The notes: generated from the letters alone by a model not told the origin. Positions 10,562 to 20,578 are shown, numbered from the stretch's first letter. The stretch is DNA of 34,378 bases from Leptospiraceae bacterium (GCA_002717505.1 PBEB01000056.1:27401-61778); one strand, 5' to 3'. A program made the numbers and translations.

Positions 10562-10592
10562 CCTCCCGGGGTAACGTGTATTGTCCGGGAGG
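10562..10592. other. GC-rich inverted repeat in the divergent promoter region
   Basis: CCTCCCGG (10562-10569) and CCGGGAGG (10585-10592) form a perfect 8-bp stem around a 15-base loop. It lies in the 294-base gap between the divergent exported-protein gene and the efflux unit. Without a T-tract it is more likely a protein-binding palindrome or RNA hairpin than a terminator. No regulator gene is adjacent. Confidence 0.3.
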
Positions 10593-10744
10593 CACTCATT
10601 TCAAGAATCCTTTTTGCCCGGAGATCATCGTCCCGGATCGCTCTGGCCTTTGACGCTCTTCTAGCGCTTGAACTCACTCTATGTTGAACCAATATTTTGG
10701 CCGTAACGCAATCCAACTCCAAAACATTCAGGAGTAGGTGACCC

Positions 10745-11395
10745 ATGTTTTCGATTTCTTCAGCTTTCTCTGCCTTTTCTCTCCTCAGCGTATTTCTTTC
10801 AACCCTGGGAGTTTTTCTTCATTGTAGCGAACCCATTTCTCAAGAGGATCAAGAGCTACTATTTCGCGCAACAAGAAGTTATCAAGCCAGGAAATTCACT
10901 CAGTCCCAACGATTGCTGGAACGGCTGACTCGAAAGCACGAAGATTGGACAGCAGCAATCATCCTGAAAGGAAAGATACTCTATTTCACCAGAGAGTTCT
11001 CTCGGGCAGAAAAACAGTTTCGCATAGCGTTGGAAACAGATCCGCATCATCCTTACGCCCGACAATGGCTGGCACGAAGTATTGCCACCGATCCAGGACG
11101 CACCAGAGAAGTAGTGGATGTGCTCCGCAGAATACTACAAAGAAATCCAGATGATTTCACAGCCCATTACTTAATGGCCAGATGTTACAGTCGACTAGAA
11201 CGCCCGGAAGCTTCCATACGACATTTCCAGGAAGCGCTCAAAGGCAAGAGATTGATGCAAAAGTCCCACGAGCAATTGGGCCATCTTTTCCAATCCCTGG
11301 GACTCCAGGGCCGGGCCCAAAAGCATCTCAATAGACTGCAGCGTTCTGGCAACAATGCAAGCACCCGGGGCAAAGCCACCGGAGAGAAACGATGA
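10745..11395 (+). CDS. TPR-repeat lipoprotein, first gene of the efflux unit
   Basis: 216 residues. The hydrophobic leader ends in GVFLHC, a plausible spirochaetal lipobox with Cys near residue 27, so it is probably membrane-anchored by lipid. The rest is helical with about four tetratricopeptide repeats, seen in ATRSYQARKFTQSQRLLERL, REFSRAEKQFRIALETDP, AHYLMARCYSRLERPEAS and HEQLGHLFQSLGLQGRAQ. TPRs mediate protein contacts, so it may help assemble or stabilise the export machine encoded behind it. It overlaps the TolC gene by four bases (ATGA), which suggests translational coupling. CAGGAG about ten bases upstream is the likely ribosome binding site. Confidence 0.8.
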   Translation: MFSISSAFSAFSLLSVFLSTLGVFLHCSEPISQEDQELLFRATRSYQARKFTQSQRLLERLTRKHEDWTAAIILKGKILYFTREFSRAEKQFRIALETDPHHPYARQWLARSIATDPGRTREVVDVLRRILQRNPDDFTAHYLMARCYSRLERPEASIRHFQEALKGKRLMQKSHEQLGHLFQSLGLQGRAQKHLNRLQRSGNNASTRGKATGEKR

Positions 11396-12870
11396 ACTCA
11401 ATTCGATTTTGCCTGTGTTCCCCTCCCGCTCTGATTGCATCTGCAATCGTATTTCTTTCCAACATGGACCTGCAGGCCAGGCCGCATGCCAATGCCACTT
11501 CTACGATAGATCTACGGAGGGCGGAGGAACAGGCATTGGCCCATAGTGTTGAAATTCGCAATGCACACCTGGATCGGGGCCTTTCGAATGAAGCCCTAAC
11601 GTCCGCCTGGAGAGACTTTCTACCTGCCGTCTCCGTTACCTATCGCAGAAATCGCACTGTTGCACGAAGAAACTTCGATAATGGCCGCTACTCGGTCCAG
11701 CTCAACATCAGTCAGCCAGTCTATGATGGTGGCCGATCTTCGTTCCGGCTCGAAGAATCAGAGATTCGCCGCAGTATTCTGAGAACCCGGATGAAACAGT
11801 TACGTAACGACATTCGTTATAAGGCGAGGAAGAGGTATCTGGAAATACAGCGTAGAATTTCCACAATAGAACTCCGTCGTGACTCACTCAAGCGAAGTGC
11901 CCATATGGCAGAAAAAGCGAGGATTCAATTCGAATCCGGAGTCATTACTCGAATAGACTTGGAAGAAATTAGGAATCGGCATGAAACCATTCAAATTGAT
12001 CTAAAATCCGCGAAAAGAAAGCTCCAGGAAGCGGTTCATAACTTTTGCCTACTAACGGGAAACAATCAGGCCAGTTTTCCTGGAATCCAATTATTGAATC
12101 TGCAAAACCTGGAAGTAAGTTCCGGGCACCTGAACCTGGATTCCCTCATATCAAGAAGCCTGGATAGTCACCCCGAAATTCGTCAAGCACGTAAATCGCT
12201 AAGGCTTGCCATCCAGAAACTGGAGCTGGCCCGGCAATACTATCTACCTCGTCTGGCACTTACTGCGCGATACGGAAAGACTGGAGAGGATTGGCCCCCG
12301 GAGACTTCAGAGTGGGGTCTGGGCTTCAGCCTCAGTTTTAGAGGATTTAACAGTACATTAAGCAACAATGTAGGAATTCATCGCTCCGAAGGTGGGACCT
12401 CCCGCGGGGCCTCCTCGCGAGGCACTCTCGATCTATTTAGCGACATGGGTCGGGATGCCAGGATTCTACGCAGGAAAAAGACAGTCATTCAGTTGCGAAG
12501 AAGACTTAAGAATTTGCGATTCGGAATACCATATCGTGCGAAAAGTCTACTGGGAGAGCTCCGCCAGAAAAAGAAACAATTAACCTTACAAAGGGAGATC
12601 ACTGATAATCGCAAACGACAGTTTCAGGTAGATGCCATCCGATACGAAAACGGCCAGCTTTCCCTGGAGGAGTACAGAGAAGAAGAAATGCGAATGAATC
12701 GAAGCGTTCAAGAACTCGCACGATCGCGAACCAACATAATACTGTTTGCTGCAACGATGGAGAAAAACCTGGGCTTTGCGCAGGGTTCTCTCGACTTAAT
12801 AGAAATCGAATATCGCTCTCACGAGGAGAGTTTAAAGCGCTTTCGCTCCCTGAATCTGGAGAGCCCTTAA
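11392..12870 (+). CDS. TolC-family outer membrane efflux channel
   Basis: 492 residues with a leader peptide (hydrophobic up to about residue 30) and the duplicated OEP architecture: each half starts with an A...NP/S..EIR.A-type helix, seen in AEEQALAHSVEIRNAHLDRG and LISRSLDSHPEIRQARKSL, followed by a beta-strand pair such as GRYSVQLNISQPVYDGG and long coiled-coil helices. Such channels form trimers that span the outer membrane and reach into the periplasm to meet the adaptor and the pump. Between about 325 and 345 there is a Ser/Gly-rich insertion (GGTSRGASSRG) where a surface loop is expected. The stop codon lies one base before the adaptor ATG. Confidence 0.9.
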   Translation: MNSIRFCLCSPPALIASAIVFLSNMDLQARPHANATSTIDLRRAEEQALAHSVEIRNAHLDRGLSNEALTSAWRDFLPAVSVTYRRNRTVARRNFDNGRYSVQLNISQPVYDGGRSSFRLEESEIRRSILRTRMKQLRNDIRYKARKRYLEIQRRISTIELRRDSLKRSAHMAEKARIQFESGVITRIDLEEIRNRHETIQIDLKSAKRKLQEAVHNFCLLTGNNQASFPGIQLLNLQNLEVSSGHLNLDSLISRSLDSHPEIRQARKSLRLAIQKLELARQYYLPRLALTARYGKTGEDWPPETSEWGLGFSLSFRGFNSTLSNNVGIHRSEGGTSRGASSRGTLDLFSDMGRDARILRRKKTVIQLRRRLKNLRFGIPYRAKSLLGELRQKKKQLTLQREITDNRKRQFQVDAIRYENGQLSLEEYREEEMRMNRSVQELARSRTNIILFAATMEKNLGFAQGSLDLIEIEYRSHEESLKRFRSLNLESP

Positions 12871-12871
12871 A

Positions 12872-14239
12872 ATGCACTCTGTAATCACATACTTTGCGCT
12901 CTTTCTTTTTCCATTGGCCCTGTTTCAGTCTCATTGCTCCGGAGGTGGGAAGCCGGCTGCACCGAAGCCTACGGTACAGACCCGGACAGTGAAACGGCGG
13001 AATCTCACAAGAAGGCTGGAGAAAGGTGCCTCCGTGGCCTATCTGGAAAAAGCAGCCGTCTCCGCACCATTCGCTGGAACTCTGGAGCGAATCCTGGTTC
13101 ATCCGGGTGATCGAGTTAAGAAGGGAGAACCTGTTGCTCAACTGGACACGATAGAAATGGAACTATCCCTAAAGCAGTCCAGAGCTCGGGAACACAGCGC
13201 CAGAGCTCAATGGAAATTGGCGCAATCGGTTCACCGACAGTCTACCAGGCAGTCGGAAAAAGAACTGGAATCGTTGAAATCTGCACGGGCCCGGACCATC
13301 CGAGCTCGCTCGGGCTTCCTTCGCGCACGTCAGGATCTAAAACATAAGCAGGAGATGTACAGGCTCGGTGGTATTTCCCGAATGGAAATGGAAGAAGCTT
13401 ATAACCAATATATTTCCCAGGTAACGCATTACTACGAGACTTTACAGAACTTGCGAAATCAGCGGATTGGCTACAGGAAAAAGGACCTTGAGCAGACCAC
13501 AGAGAATTTGCCCGGCACAGCCAGTAATCAGAAACAGGCATTGATTCGAATGAATACCGATCCGGAGAAGAAGAAGGTTCGCTCAGCTTACCAGGAATTG
13601 CTGGCTGCTCGCTCCGGACGACAAAAGGTTCAACGAATGCTTCGGGAAGCCACGATTCGATCCCCGATACATGGGGTGGTGGCTACAAGAAACAAAGAAC
13701 CCGGGGAAGAAGTCCAGGCAGGAAAGCCCTTTCTATCGATTGTTCGCATGGATAAGCTTCTCATTCAAAGCTCAGTATCCGAGCTGAATCGGCCCTATAT
13801 TCATGCAGGGCAAATTGCTACAGTCACAATAGATGTATACCCGGACGTTGAATTCGAAGGGACGGTACACCGAATTGCGCCCATCGCGGATCCGGAAACC
13901 AGATCATTTCAAATTGGTGTACTGATCCACAACGACGACCAGAATCCTCTGTCGCCAGGTATGTTCGCAGAAATAGAAATCGAAACCCATAAATCCAGGG
14001 ATACACTGAGCCTGCCCTGCTCTGTTTTTGAAGGCAGGGAGTCTCTGGAGGGAAATAAACAGGAGATCTTTTTGCTTAGAAAGGGGCATGTGTATCGTCA
14101 GAGCATACTGGTCGGCAAAACATTTGGAAAGAGATGCGAAGTGAAATCCGGTCTGGATGAAGGCGATGTAGTTGTGATATCGAACACAGCTATACTGCGA
14201 GACGGAATGCCGGTAAGAGACACCTCCCTGGTAGAATAG
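12872..14239 (+). CDS. RND efflux periplasmic adaptor (membrane fusion protein), lipoprotein
   Basis: 455 residues. The leader ends at QSHC (Cys near residue 24), so it is probably a lipoprotein. Biotinyl-lipoyl-like halves are seen in APFAGTLERILVHPGDRVKKG and IRSPIHGVVATRNKEPGEEV. They flank a long alpha-helical hairpin (about 95-250) that is unusually rich in charged residues and longer than in AcrA-type adaptors. A beta-barrel domain follows (YPDVEFEGTVHRIAP), then a membrane-proximal domain. It would link the inner-membrane RND pump to the TolC-type channel. Position directly after tolC-like and before the pumps fits. Substrate cannot be told from sequence. Confidence 0.9.
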   Translation: MHSVITYFALFLFPLALFQSHCSGGGKPAAPKPTVQTRTVKRRNLTRRLEKGASVAYLEKAAVSAPFAGTLERILVHPGDRVKKGEPVAQLDTIEMELSLKQSRAREHSARAQWKLAQSVHRQSTRQSEKELESLKSARARTIRARSGFLRARQDLKHKQEMYRLGGISRMEMEEAYNQYISQVTHYYETLQNLRNQRIGYRKKDLEQTTENLPGTASNQKQALIRMNTDPEKKKVRSAYQELLAARSGRQKVQRMLREATIRSPIHGVVATRNKEPGEEVQAGKPFLSIVRMDKLLIQSSVSELNRPYIHAGQIATVTIDVYPDVEFEGTVHRIAPIADPETRSFQIGVLIHNDDQNPLSPGMFAEIEIETHKSRDTLSLPCSVFEGRESLEGNKQEIFLLRKGHVYRQSILVGKTFGKRCEVKSGLDEGDVVVISNTAILRDGMPVRDTSLVE

Positions 14240-14259
14240 AAATCGCAGGAGGTAAACCA

Positions 14260-15816
14260 ATGACAACGTTTCTCTTTAGAGGGATAGCCCCTCTCTACCC
14301 GATTATCCCACCAAGACCGATAATTCGATTCCTGATCTTGAGTGTCATGCTACTGGCAATGTCCGCTGCGTCGCCAATGTGCAAGAAGACAGCGGAAATA
14401 CCAGGTTTGCTTCTGGATCCGGCCTCCGATCGTCCTCGAGTTAGCAACTCATCGCCTCGACCTGGAGAAAGTGGCATTGATCCAGAATCACCCATCTATC
14501 TTGAATTCGACCGGAAGATGAACAAACGAAGCGTTCAGGATTCATTTTCTTTTTCCGGAACGGGTCCGGCATCGGGTGAATTTCAGTGGGTGGATAATCG
14601 CATGTATTACAGATTAGATGAGCCCCTGGAGGTCGGCCAGAGCTATGAATTAACTTTGCGCAAGAATGCTTCGGATGCGAAAGGGGAGACCATCGGATTG
14701 CCCTACTATCTTTCTTTCCATGTTGGTTCCACCGTTGATGCACCGGTAGTAGAATCCAGCACACCTTCACCGAACGCTTCCGACGCTACACCAGGAACGT
14801 CAATAGAAGTTACGTTCTCTCGACCAATGACAACTTCATCTGTGGAATCCGCCTTTTCCATTCTCCCTTCTATAGAAGGAACAACTGCCTGGTCAGATTC
14901 GAATACTCGGTTCACTTTTATGCCCTATGATCCGCTGGAAGTGGGACGAACGTATCAGGTATCCATCACTACAGAGGCCAGCGATTTGGAAGGAATAACT
15001 CTGAACAAGCGCTACTCAAGTAACTTCCAGGTAGGAGACGACTTCCAGGCGCCGGAGGTTGAAAATGTATTCGCATCCGGGAATCCAGTTTCTTTGCTGG
15101 AAGGGCGCACAGGGATCCTGAAAAACTCAAAATTTACCGTTGAGTTCAGCGAAGCTATGCATTATCAGGAGACTCCGGATTCGGTGACTCTCCGCGAACG
15201 CAATGGCAGCCCTGCGGTGGATGCAAGGCTAACCTGGAATGAGAATTTCTCTGAGCTGGAAATTGACCCGTCCGAGCCTCTGAAGCCGGAAACAGAGTAT
15301 CGACTTCGAGTGGGCACTGGTGCACGGGACCAGGCAGGCAATCCTCTGCCCGAACCCTTTACCCTGGATTTCACTGTAGATTCCTCTGCAGGAATAAACT
15401 CAGGCTTTCTAAGTCTCGAAATGATACAGAAAGTCTTCCCGCTGGAAGATACGAACATCCAGTGGGGTGAAAGCCACATCTCAACGCTGGAGCTTCCAGC
15501 CCCCTATGATGGAGGATGGTCTGCGGTCTTCGAACTGGAATTCAGCCATAGTATTGAAAGGGCTTCAGTACTTCCGGAAAACGTTACCATCGCCAAAGTA
15601 GCGGGAGCCTTCCCTGGAACTGTTTATATCAAATCCATTCAATTCCTGGAGGACCAGAAGCGAATCAGCCTGGAGATTCGCGGTCTACGCCCTAACCTGT
15701 ACAGACTCACCATTACGGGAAGGAGAGATGGATTACACTCAACCCCAACGGAGGCTGACTCTTCCACCTGGATGGAGTCTGACCAGGTAATCTATTTCCG
15801 CCCGGAGGAAGAGTAA
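14260..15816 (+). CDS. Big_5/SbsA Ig-like repeat lipoprotein, paralogue 1
   Basis: 518 residues. A hydrophobic stretch ends in SPMCKK, a possible lipobox near residue 47. Three bacterial Ig-like (Big_5/SbsA type) domains follow at about 63-150, 155-250 and 255-375, each with the family signatures: S.P..G....P.S.I.L.F...M at the start, L..G..Y.L.V...A.D..G near the end. A C-terminal region of another ~140 residues is beta-rich. Such domains serve as structural or adhesive modules in envelope proteins. Its place inside an efflux unit is unusual and suggests an accessory role at the periplasmic or outer membrane face. AGGAGGT six bases upstream is a strong ribosome binding site. It overlaps the next gene by one base (TAATG). 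Confidence 0.82.
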   Translation: MTTFLFRGIAPLYPIIPPRPIIRFLILSVMLLAMSAASPMCKKTAEIPGLLLDPASDRPRVSNSSPRPGESGIDPESPIYLEFDRKMNKRSVQDSFSFSGTGPASGEFQWVDNRMYYRLDEPLEVGQSYELTLRKNASDAKGETIGLPYYLSFHVGSTVDAPVVESSTPSPNASDATPGTSIEVTFSRPMTTSSVESAFSILPSIEGTTAWSDSNTRFTFMPYDPLEVGRTYQVSITTEASDLEGITLNKRYSSNFQVGDDFQAPEVENVFASGNPVSLLEGRTGILKNSKFTVEFSEAMHYQETPDSVTLRERNGSPAVDARLTWNENFSELEIDPSEPLKPETEYRLRVGTGARDQAGNPLPEPFTLDFTVDSSAGINSGFLSLEMIQKVFPLEDTNIQWGESHISTLELPAPYDGGWSAVFELEFSHSIERASVLPENVTIAKVAGAFPGTVYIKSIQFLEDQKRISLEIRGLRPNLYRLTITGRRDGLHSTPTEADSSTWMESDQVIYFRPEEE

Positions 15817-17399
15817 TGGCACAGCGCGGGATTCGCTACCCGGATAATGCGCGGAATTGTCCCAGGGCTGCTTCAGGATTAATGAAAGCTCTTTTTGACG
15901 GTCTGGCTCCAGTCCAATTTGCCGTGGGGCCTATTCTAATGGTCGCAGTCCTGTTTTCCGGATGCAAGGAAGAAAGAATGCTGGAGTCCATCCTTCCTGT
16001 GTCCGGAACCGCACCACGAATTATCGCTGCCTATCCACCGGATGGGCAGAAAGGCCTGCAAGGCAAAGCACTCTGGGTATTATTCAATCAACCCATGGAT
16101 CGATCGCAGTGCGAACGCGCCTTTTCCATTACCGGCCCCCGCGGCGACATTCAGGGAGCCTTTTCCTGGAAAGGCGATATTCGCATGGAGTTCCTTCCCC
16201 GGGGTGAGCTTGAAGCAGGGAAGCATTTAATGCGTGTTGCTACTTCGGCGGAAGGAAAAGATGGCCTGGATCTAAGAGAGGAGTATCGATCACATTTTTA
16301 CCCCTCCAGAGACCATAAGCAACCGAGCTTTCTTAATTCAGAACCTTCCGATGGTTCCCAGGGGGTGAGTGAGAACGCCGACCTCAGGCTGCATTTCTCC
16401 GAGGCGGTTACAATGGGCAGCCTTCGGAATGGAATTCGGACCTCTCCAACCTTTCGATTTTCTCTGGAGCGGGAAAACCAGGGAGCCACTGCTGTTGTTC
16501 AACCCATTGATTCTTTGATTCAGGGACAAACATACGATGTAACTGTCAAAGATACGATTCAGGACTCCGATGGGAATCACCTGGCAAACCCTGACGAAAT
16601 ATCCTTTCGCGTAGGATCCGATTTTGAGATTCCCGAGGTGCTGTCCGTAAGCGCCGGAGAAAGAACTCTTCCTGAAGGATTAACAACATCCGGGGTGAGC
16701 AAACATGATTCGCTAACGATTCAATTCTCTGAACCCATGGCCCGGGACGTCACAGAATCCGCGATCTCTTTATCCCCCGCTAGCCTCTCCAGAAAATCCT
16801 GGTCGCATCCCGATCAGCTTACGCTTGAACCAGAGGCGCCCCTGCAAAGTCAAATTCAGTACAGATTGACCATTGCCAATGACATCCAGGACCTGGCCGG
16901 GAATCGAATTATCGATGCGGAGGAATATCCCTTCATCACGGACGCTTCTGATTCGCGGCCGCCGGCGGTTGAAGTGCTTCAACAAGTTGCGGTGGATTTA
17001 CCCGGAGGAATAGATGGTGCTCAACCGGTAAGCGATTACTTCCCGGATCCGGAGCTACCAGACTATGGGATTGTGGATACGGCTCATCAAGCTGATCTGA
17101 ACGATGAGCCAGGACTGAGTCGCGCTCTGGTCTTTCGTATTCTGTTTAGCCGCGATATGAGTCTGACATCACTGTATGAAAGCCTTACCTTTATCCCGAT
17201 AATCGATGCTGGTGGTTCCGATCTGGAAGTTCATACCATTCGATTTCTCCAAAACCAGAATGAAGTACTGGTCCTGGCATCCTGGACACCGGCCGGCTCT
17301 GAATCCTCTCCGGTTTTTGCCCTGGAGATTTCCACCGAAGCCGCAGATACCGATGGCAACCACCTGGAATCTCAGTTTCGAAGATTTCTGTCCTTCTAG
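15816..17399 (+). CDS. Big_5/SbsA Ig-like repeat lipoprotein, paralogue 2
   Basis: 527 residues from the overlapping ATG. A second in-frame ATG at 15882 (after AGGA) would give a more usual leader ending in LFSGC, the lipobox, and I regard it as equally likely. The mature part mirrors the preceding gene: three Ig-like domains with starts in IIAAYPPDGQKGLQGKALWV, NSEPSDGSQGVSENADLRL and a third after DFEIPEV, ending in repeated Y.LTI...I.D..GN-type strands, then a beta-rich C-terminal region. The two genes are therefore a tandem duplication that has diverged well. It ends five bases before the first RND gene. Function is unknown; an envelope partner of the pump is the likely role from context. 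Confidence 0.82.
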   Translation: MAQRGIRYPDNARNCPRAASGLMKALFDGLAPVQFAVGPILMVAVLFSGCKEERMLESILPVSGTAPRIIAAYPPDGQKGLQGKALWVLFNQPMDRSQCERAFSITGPRGDIQGAFSWKGDIRMEFLPRGELEAGKHLMRVATSAEGKDGLDLREEYRSHFYPSRDHKQPSFLNSEPSDGSQGVSENADLRLHFSEAVTMGSLRNGIRTSPTFRFSLERENQGATAVVQPIDSLIQGQTYDVTVKDTIQDSDGNHLANPDEISFRVGSDFEIPEVLSVSAGERTLPEGLTTSGVSKHDSLTIQFSEPMARDVTESAISLSPASLSRKSWSHPDQLTLEPEAPLQSQIQYRLTIANDIQDLAGNRIIDAEEYPFITDASDSRPPAVEVLQQVAVDLPGGIDGAQPVSDYFPDPELPDYGIVDTAHQADLNDEPGLSRALVFRILFSRDMSLTSLYESLTFIPIIDAGGSDLEVHTIRFLQNQNEVLVLASWTPAGSESSPVFALEISTEAADTDGNHLESQFRRFLSF

Positions 17400-17404
17400 C
17401 TACG

Positions 17405-20400
17405 ATGCTTCGGTTTCTTCTAACAAGACCGATCGCTGTATTCATGGCTACGGGATTCCTGGTATTGGTGGGAACCGTTGGTTACAGTCGACTAAAGATT
17501 ACTCTGCTTCCGGACTTACAGGTTCCTCGCATCTATATGATAACCCGGTTTCCGGGCATGTCGCCTGCCGAAGTGGAAGATATGGTTTCAATACCTCTGG
17601 AAAAAGCGATCGCAGGAACCAGCGGACTTCGTTCCCTGGAATCTCGAAGCGAACGCGGCATTTCCATCATCGAAGCGAACTTTTCCTGGAACCTAAACCG
17701 AGATTTCGCGATGGTGCGATTACGCCAGAAACTAAATCGAGTATACACTACTTTGCCGGAGCATTCCTCTCGACCAGAGCTTATTCCTTACGATCCATCC
17801 AGGGAGCCTTTAATTCTGATTCATGCTCAGAGCGCCAGCCTGGGGAAACGCCTTCGCCCATTTATCGAAAACGTTATACAAGCCGAGATTGAACAGATCC
17901 CGGGAATTTCAGCTGCGCGAATCAACGGGGGATTTCGCCAGGAGGTGCAAATTAGCCTGAACCGAAGGAGGCTGTACGGTTCCAACATGAGTGTTCAATC
18001 TGTGGTAAGGGCTATCCAGACGCATAACATCTCCAGGTCTGTAGGTCGAGTTCGAACCGGGCCCTTTGAACGGACTATTCGAATCCAGTCTCGTGCCACC
18101 AGGCTAGAGGATTTGAGGACCGTGCCAGTTTCGGGAAAGGCTCGCTCCAACTCGGTCCAACTTGCTGACCTGGGAAGCATTCAACACGGTTACTCGGATC
18201 GCCATGGTACAACGCTGGTGGATGGTAAGGAGGAGGTGACCCTGGCACTACAGAAAGAGCCCACGGCGAATGCAATCAAAACATCCAGGGCAGTGCATAA
18301 GGCCCTCTTCCGCCTGAATGCTAAACACCGGAAAGCCCTTAAGCTCAAGGTGCTGGAGGACCAGGCTGCATTGGTGCAAGAATCCATCGATTCCATGAAA
18401 AAGGCTGCCATTGTTGGGGCCATGCTGGCTGTTCTGTTTCTTTTTCTATTTCTGGGCAGCCTTCGCACAGCTGCCCTTGTTGCTGTAACAGTTCCGGTCT
18501 CTATCGTCATTTCGATGGGATCCCTCTATTTCCTGGGCGCTTCATTGAATGCCATGAGTATGGCAGGGCTGATCCTGGGTATGGGAATGCTCATGGATGG
18601 TTCGATAATCGTAACCGAATCCATTCGATCGGTCTATGAGCACACTCAGCAAGGAGGGCTTCCCAACTCCTCAGAAAACTCTTCTCATTTACCGAAGCTA
18701 GAGTTAAATGCAACCGAATACAGCCTTTGCATTCTAAACGGCACACAAAAAGTCCTTAAGACCGTCATCGCCTCCACTGCCACAACGGTGATCGTTTTCT
18801 TTCCCATTCTATTTGTGGACGGATTGGCTGCCGCACTGTTCAGGGATCTGGCAATTTCTGTGATCGTTTCCCTTCTCGCCGGATTGTACTGCTCTTCAAT
18901 TCTCATTCCCGTGCTTCATCTACTCATAGGGAAGAGGCGACGTTCTAATCTTCCGCAACCACTACGACGTACGCGGTTGCTCGTCCAGGTGGAAAAAGCG
19001 CTTACCAGAATTCAGAAATTCTATACTCAGAGCCTATCCCTCGCTCTACAAAATCCGAGGTTTACCATCCTCATCGCTTTCGCGAGTGCTTCGCTGGGAA
19101 TCTTACTTATTAATCAGCTACCCCGTTCAATCATGCCAGAGCAATCACCGAATGCCATCGTTGCCAGACTTCGGCTCGACCCGGGAACTTCCTTTCAAAC
19201 CACCGCAAGGCAGGCTGTATTGATACAGAAATCCATTGTGCAGTCCTTTGATATCGTAAGCACGGTAATTCATGCCGGTTACGAAACAGATAATCCGGCG
19301 GAAACCATCCAGGGGCAGCCCGGGGGCAACGAAGCGACCATTATTTTCATTCCTGGACCAGACTGCCAGACCGAAGCTCTCCTACAACGACTCAGGAGCA
19401 TGGCCTCCGACGGATCGAGCCGTCTGCTGCAGGCGCGGGTTCGGCCCGGCCCCATTCAGAGGGTTCTGGATGAAACCCGGGGCGAATATCAACTAGACAT
19501 AGAAGGAGCGGATTCAGAGTCGAAACAAATCATTTCTCGCACAGCCAGAATTCTAAGGAGCCTACCGGGCATCCGATCCGTGGATACAAATTTTCGTCAG
19601 AAGCCCGTGATAGAGGCGGAGCTGAACAGGAAAAGAGCTGCTACCTCCAGGATTACTCCTATGGATGCGGCTCGCACTCTGCGTAGTTCCATTCAGGGTA
19701 ATGTGGCTTCTGCATTTCAAGATGAGGACCGAACCATAGACATTCGAGTTCGACTTCAAAAGAGTTTTCGCAAAGAGAATCAAATAGATTCCCTGAAAGT
19801 CCCGGCGAGGTCCAAAAACATTCCGTTGTCAGGGTTGCTAGATCGACGCCGAACCAACGAAAAGCCGCCCAGGATTCGAATAGACCAGAACCTCGTTCAT
19901 CGACTAAGGTTTCAGCTGCTACCGGATGGAAAGCAGGAAACTCTGACTGAAGTTAGAACCATAATGAACGAAATCATTGAGAAGCATCATGCTTCTTCAG
20001 GCGATAGAGTTAGCTTTAGCCTTGGCCCGGTGAATGAAAAAACACGAAACTCCCTGGAATCCCTGTTTTTCGCATTTTGTTTTTCCTGCGTTCTTGTGTT
20101 CCAATTGCTGGCTGCTCAATTCGAATCTATACTTCATTCCCTGGGGTTGATCCTTTCGGTTTCATCAATGATTCTGGGAGCAGCGATGGCCCTATTCTTA
20201 ACAGGCCAGGGCGTCAATATCAGTTCAGCAATCGGACTCATAATGCTTACCGGCATCGTAATCAATGCATCCATTGCACTCTTTGAAGAGATATCCCATC
20301 GGCGCGAGCATGTAATGCACAATACAATACGGAACGATGAAACGCTGCGCAAATCTATTCTAGGTGCGGGACTGAGTCGAGTGCGGGCCATCCTGCTCAC

Positions 20401-20578
20401 CGTCTTTACCACTCTGGGAGGCCTGCTTCCTGTGGCGCTTGCGGGAAATACCGCGGGTAACCAGAAGCCCATGGCCATCGTCATAATTGGTGGCTTGTCC
20501 CTGGGAACAATTGCTGCCCTCATTGTATTTCCCTGCTTTTACATTCTTATTGAGCACCGGGATAAACGGAGCAAATGA
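17405..20578 (+). CDS. RND-family efflux permease, first subunit
   Basis: 1057 residues with the RND layout: TM1 (RPIAVFMATGFLVLVGTVGY), a large periplasmic loop, TM2-6 (from about 335), a second periplasmic loop (about 560-860) and TM8-12. It would export a substrate from the inner membrane or periplasm using the proton gradient. In TM4 the usual Asp-Asp pair reads Asp398-Gly399 (GMLMDGSIIV), and the TM10 Lys of AcrB is replaced in GIVINASIALFEE (near 950), so the proton path differs from AcrB. It overlaps the second RND gene by four bases (ATGA). Two unlike RND genes in tandem recall MdtB/MdtC, whose products form a mixed trimer. No clear ribosome binding site is seen, so coupling to the upstream gene is likely. 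Confidence 0.92.
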   Translation: MLRFLLTRPIAVFMATGFLVLVGTVGYSRLKITLLPDLQVPRIYMITRFPGMSPAEVEDMVSIPLEKAIAGTSGLRSLESRSERGISIIEANFSWNLNRDFAMVRLRQKLNRVYTTLPEHSSRPELIPYDPSREPLILIHAQSASLGKRLRPFIENVIQAEIEQIPGISAARINGGFRQEVQISLNRRRLYGSNMSVQSVVRAIQTHNISRSVGRVRTGPFERTIRIQSRATRLEDLRTVPVSGKARSNSVQLADLGSIQHGYSDRHGTTLVDGKEEVTLALQKEPTANAIKTSRAVHKALFRLNAKHRKALKLKVLEDQAALVQESIDSMKKAAIVGAMLAVLFLFLFLGSLRTAALVAVTVPVSIVISMGSLYFLGASLNAMSMAGLILGMGMLMDGSIIVTESIRSVYEHTQQGGLPNSSENSSHLPKLELNATEYSLCILNGTQKVLKTVIASTATTVIVFFPILFVDGLAAALFRDLAISVIVSLLAGLYCSSILIPVLHLLIGKRRRSNLPQPLRRTRLLVQVEKALTRIQKFYTQSLSLALQNPRFTILIAFASASLGILLINQLPRSIMPEQSPNAIVARLRLDPGTSFQTTARQAVLIQKSIVQSFDIVSTVIHAGYETDNPAETIQGQPGGNEATIIFIPGPDCQTEALLQRLRSMASDGSSRLLQARVRPGPIQRVLDETRGEYQLDIEGADSESKQIISRTARILRSLPGIRSVDTNFRQKPVIEAELNRKRAATSRITPMDAARTLRSSIQGNVASAFQDEDRTIDIRVRLQKSFRKENQIDSLKVPARSKNIPLSGLLDRRRTNEKPPRIRIDQNLVHRLRFQLLPDGKQETLTEVRTIMNEIIEKHHASSGDRVSFSLGPVNEKTRNSLESLFFAFCFSCVLVFQLLAAQFESILHSLGLILSVSSMILGAAMALFLTGQGVNISSAIGLIMLTGIVINASIALFEEISHRREHVMHNTIRNDETLRKSILGAGLSRVRAILLTVFTTLGGLLPVALAGNTAGNQKPMAIVIIGGLSLGTIAALIVFPCFYILIEHRDKRSK

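Noticed and set aside
10516-10746. Minus-strand frame of 76 codons in the divergent promoter region
   Set aside because: It has no ribosome binding site, begins inside the start of the efflux unit, contains the GC-rich inverted repeat and resembles no protein.
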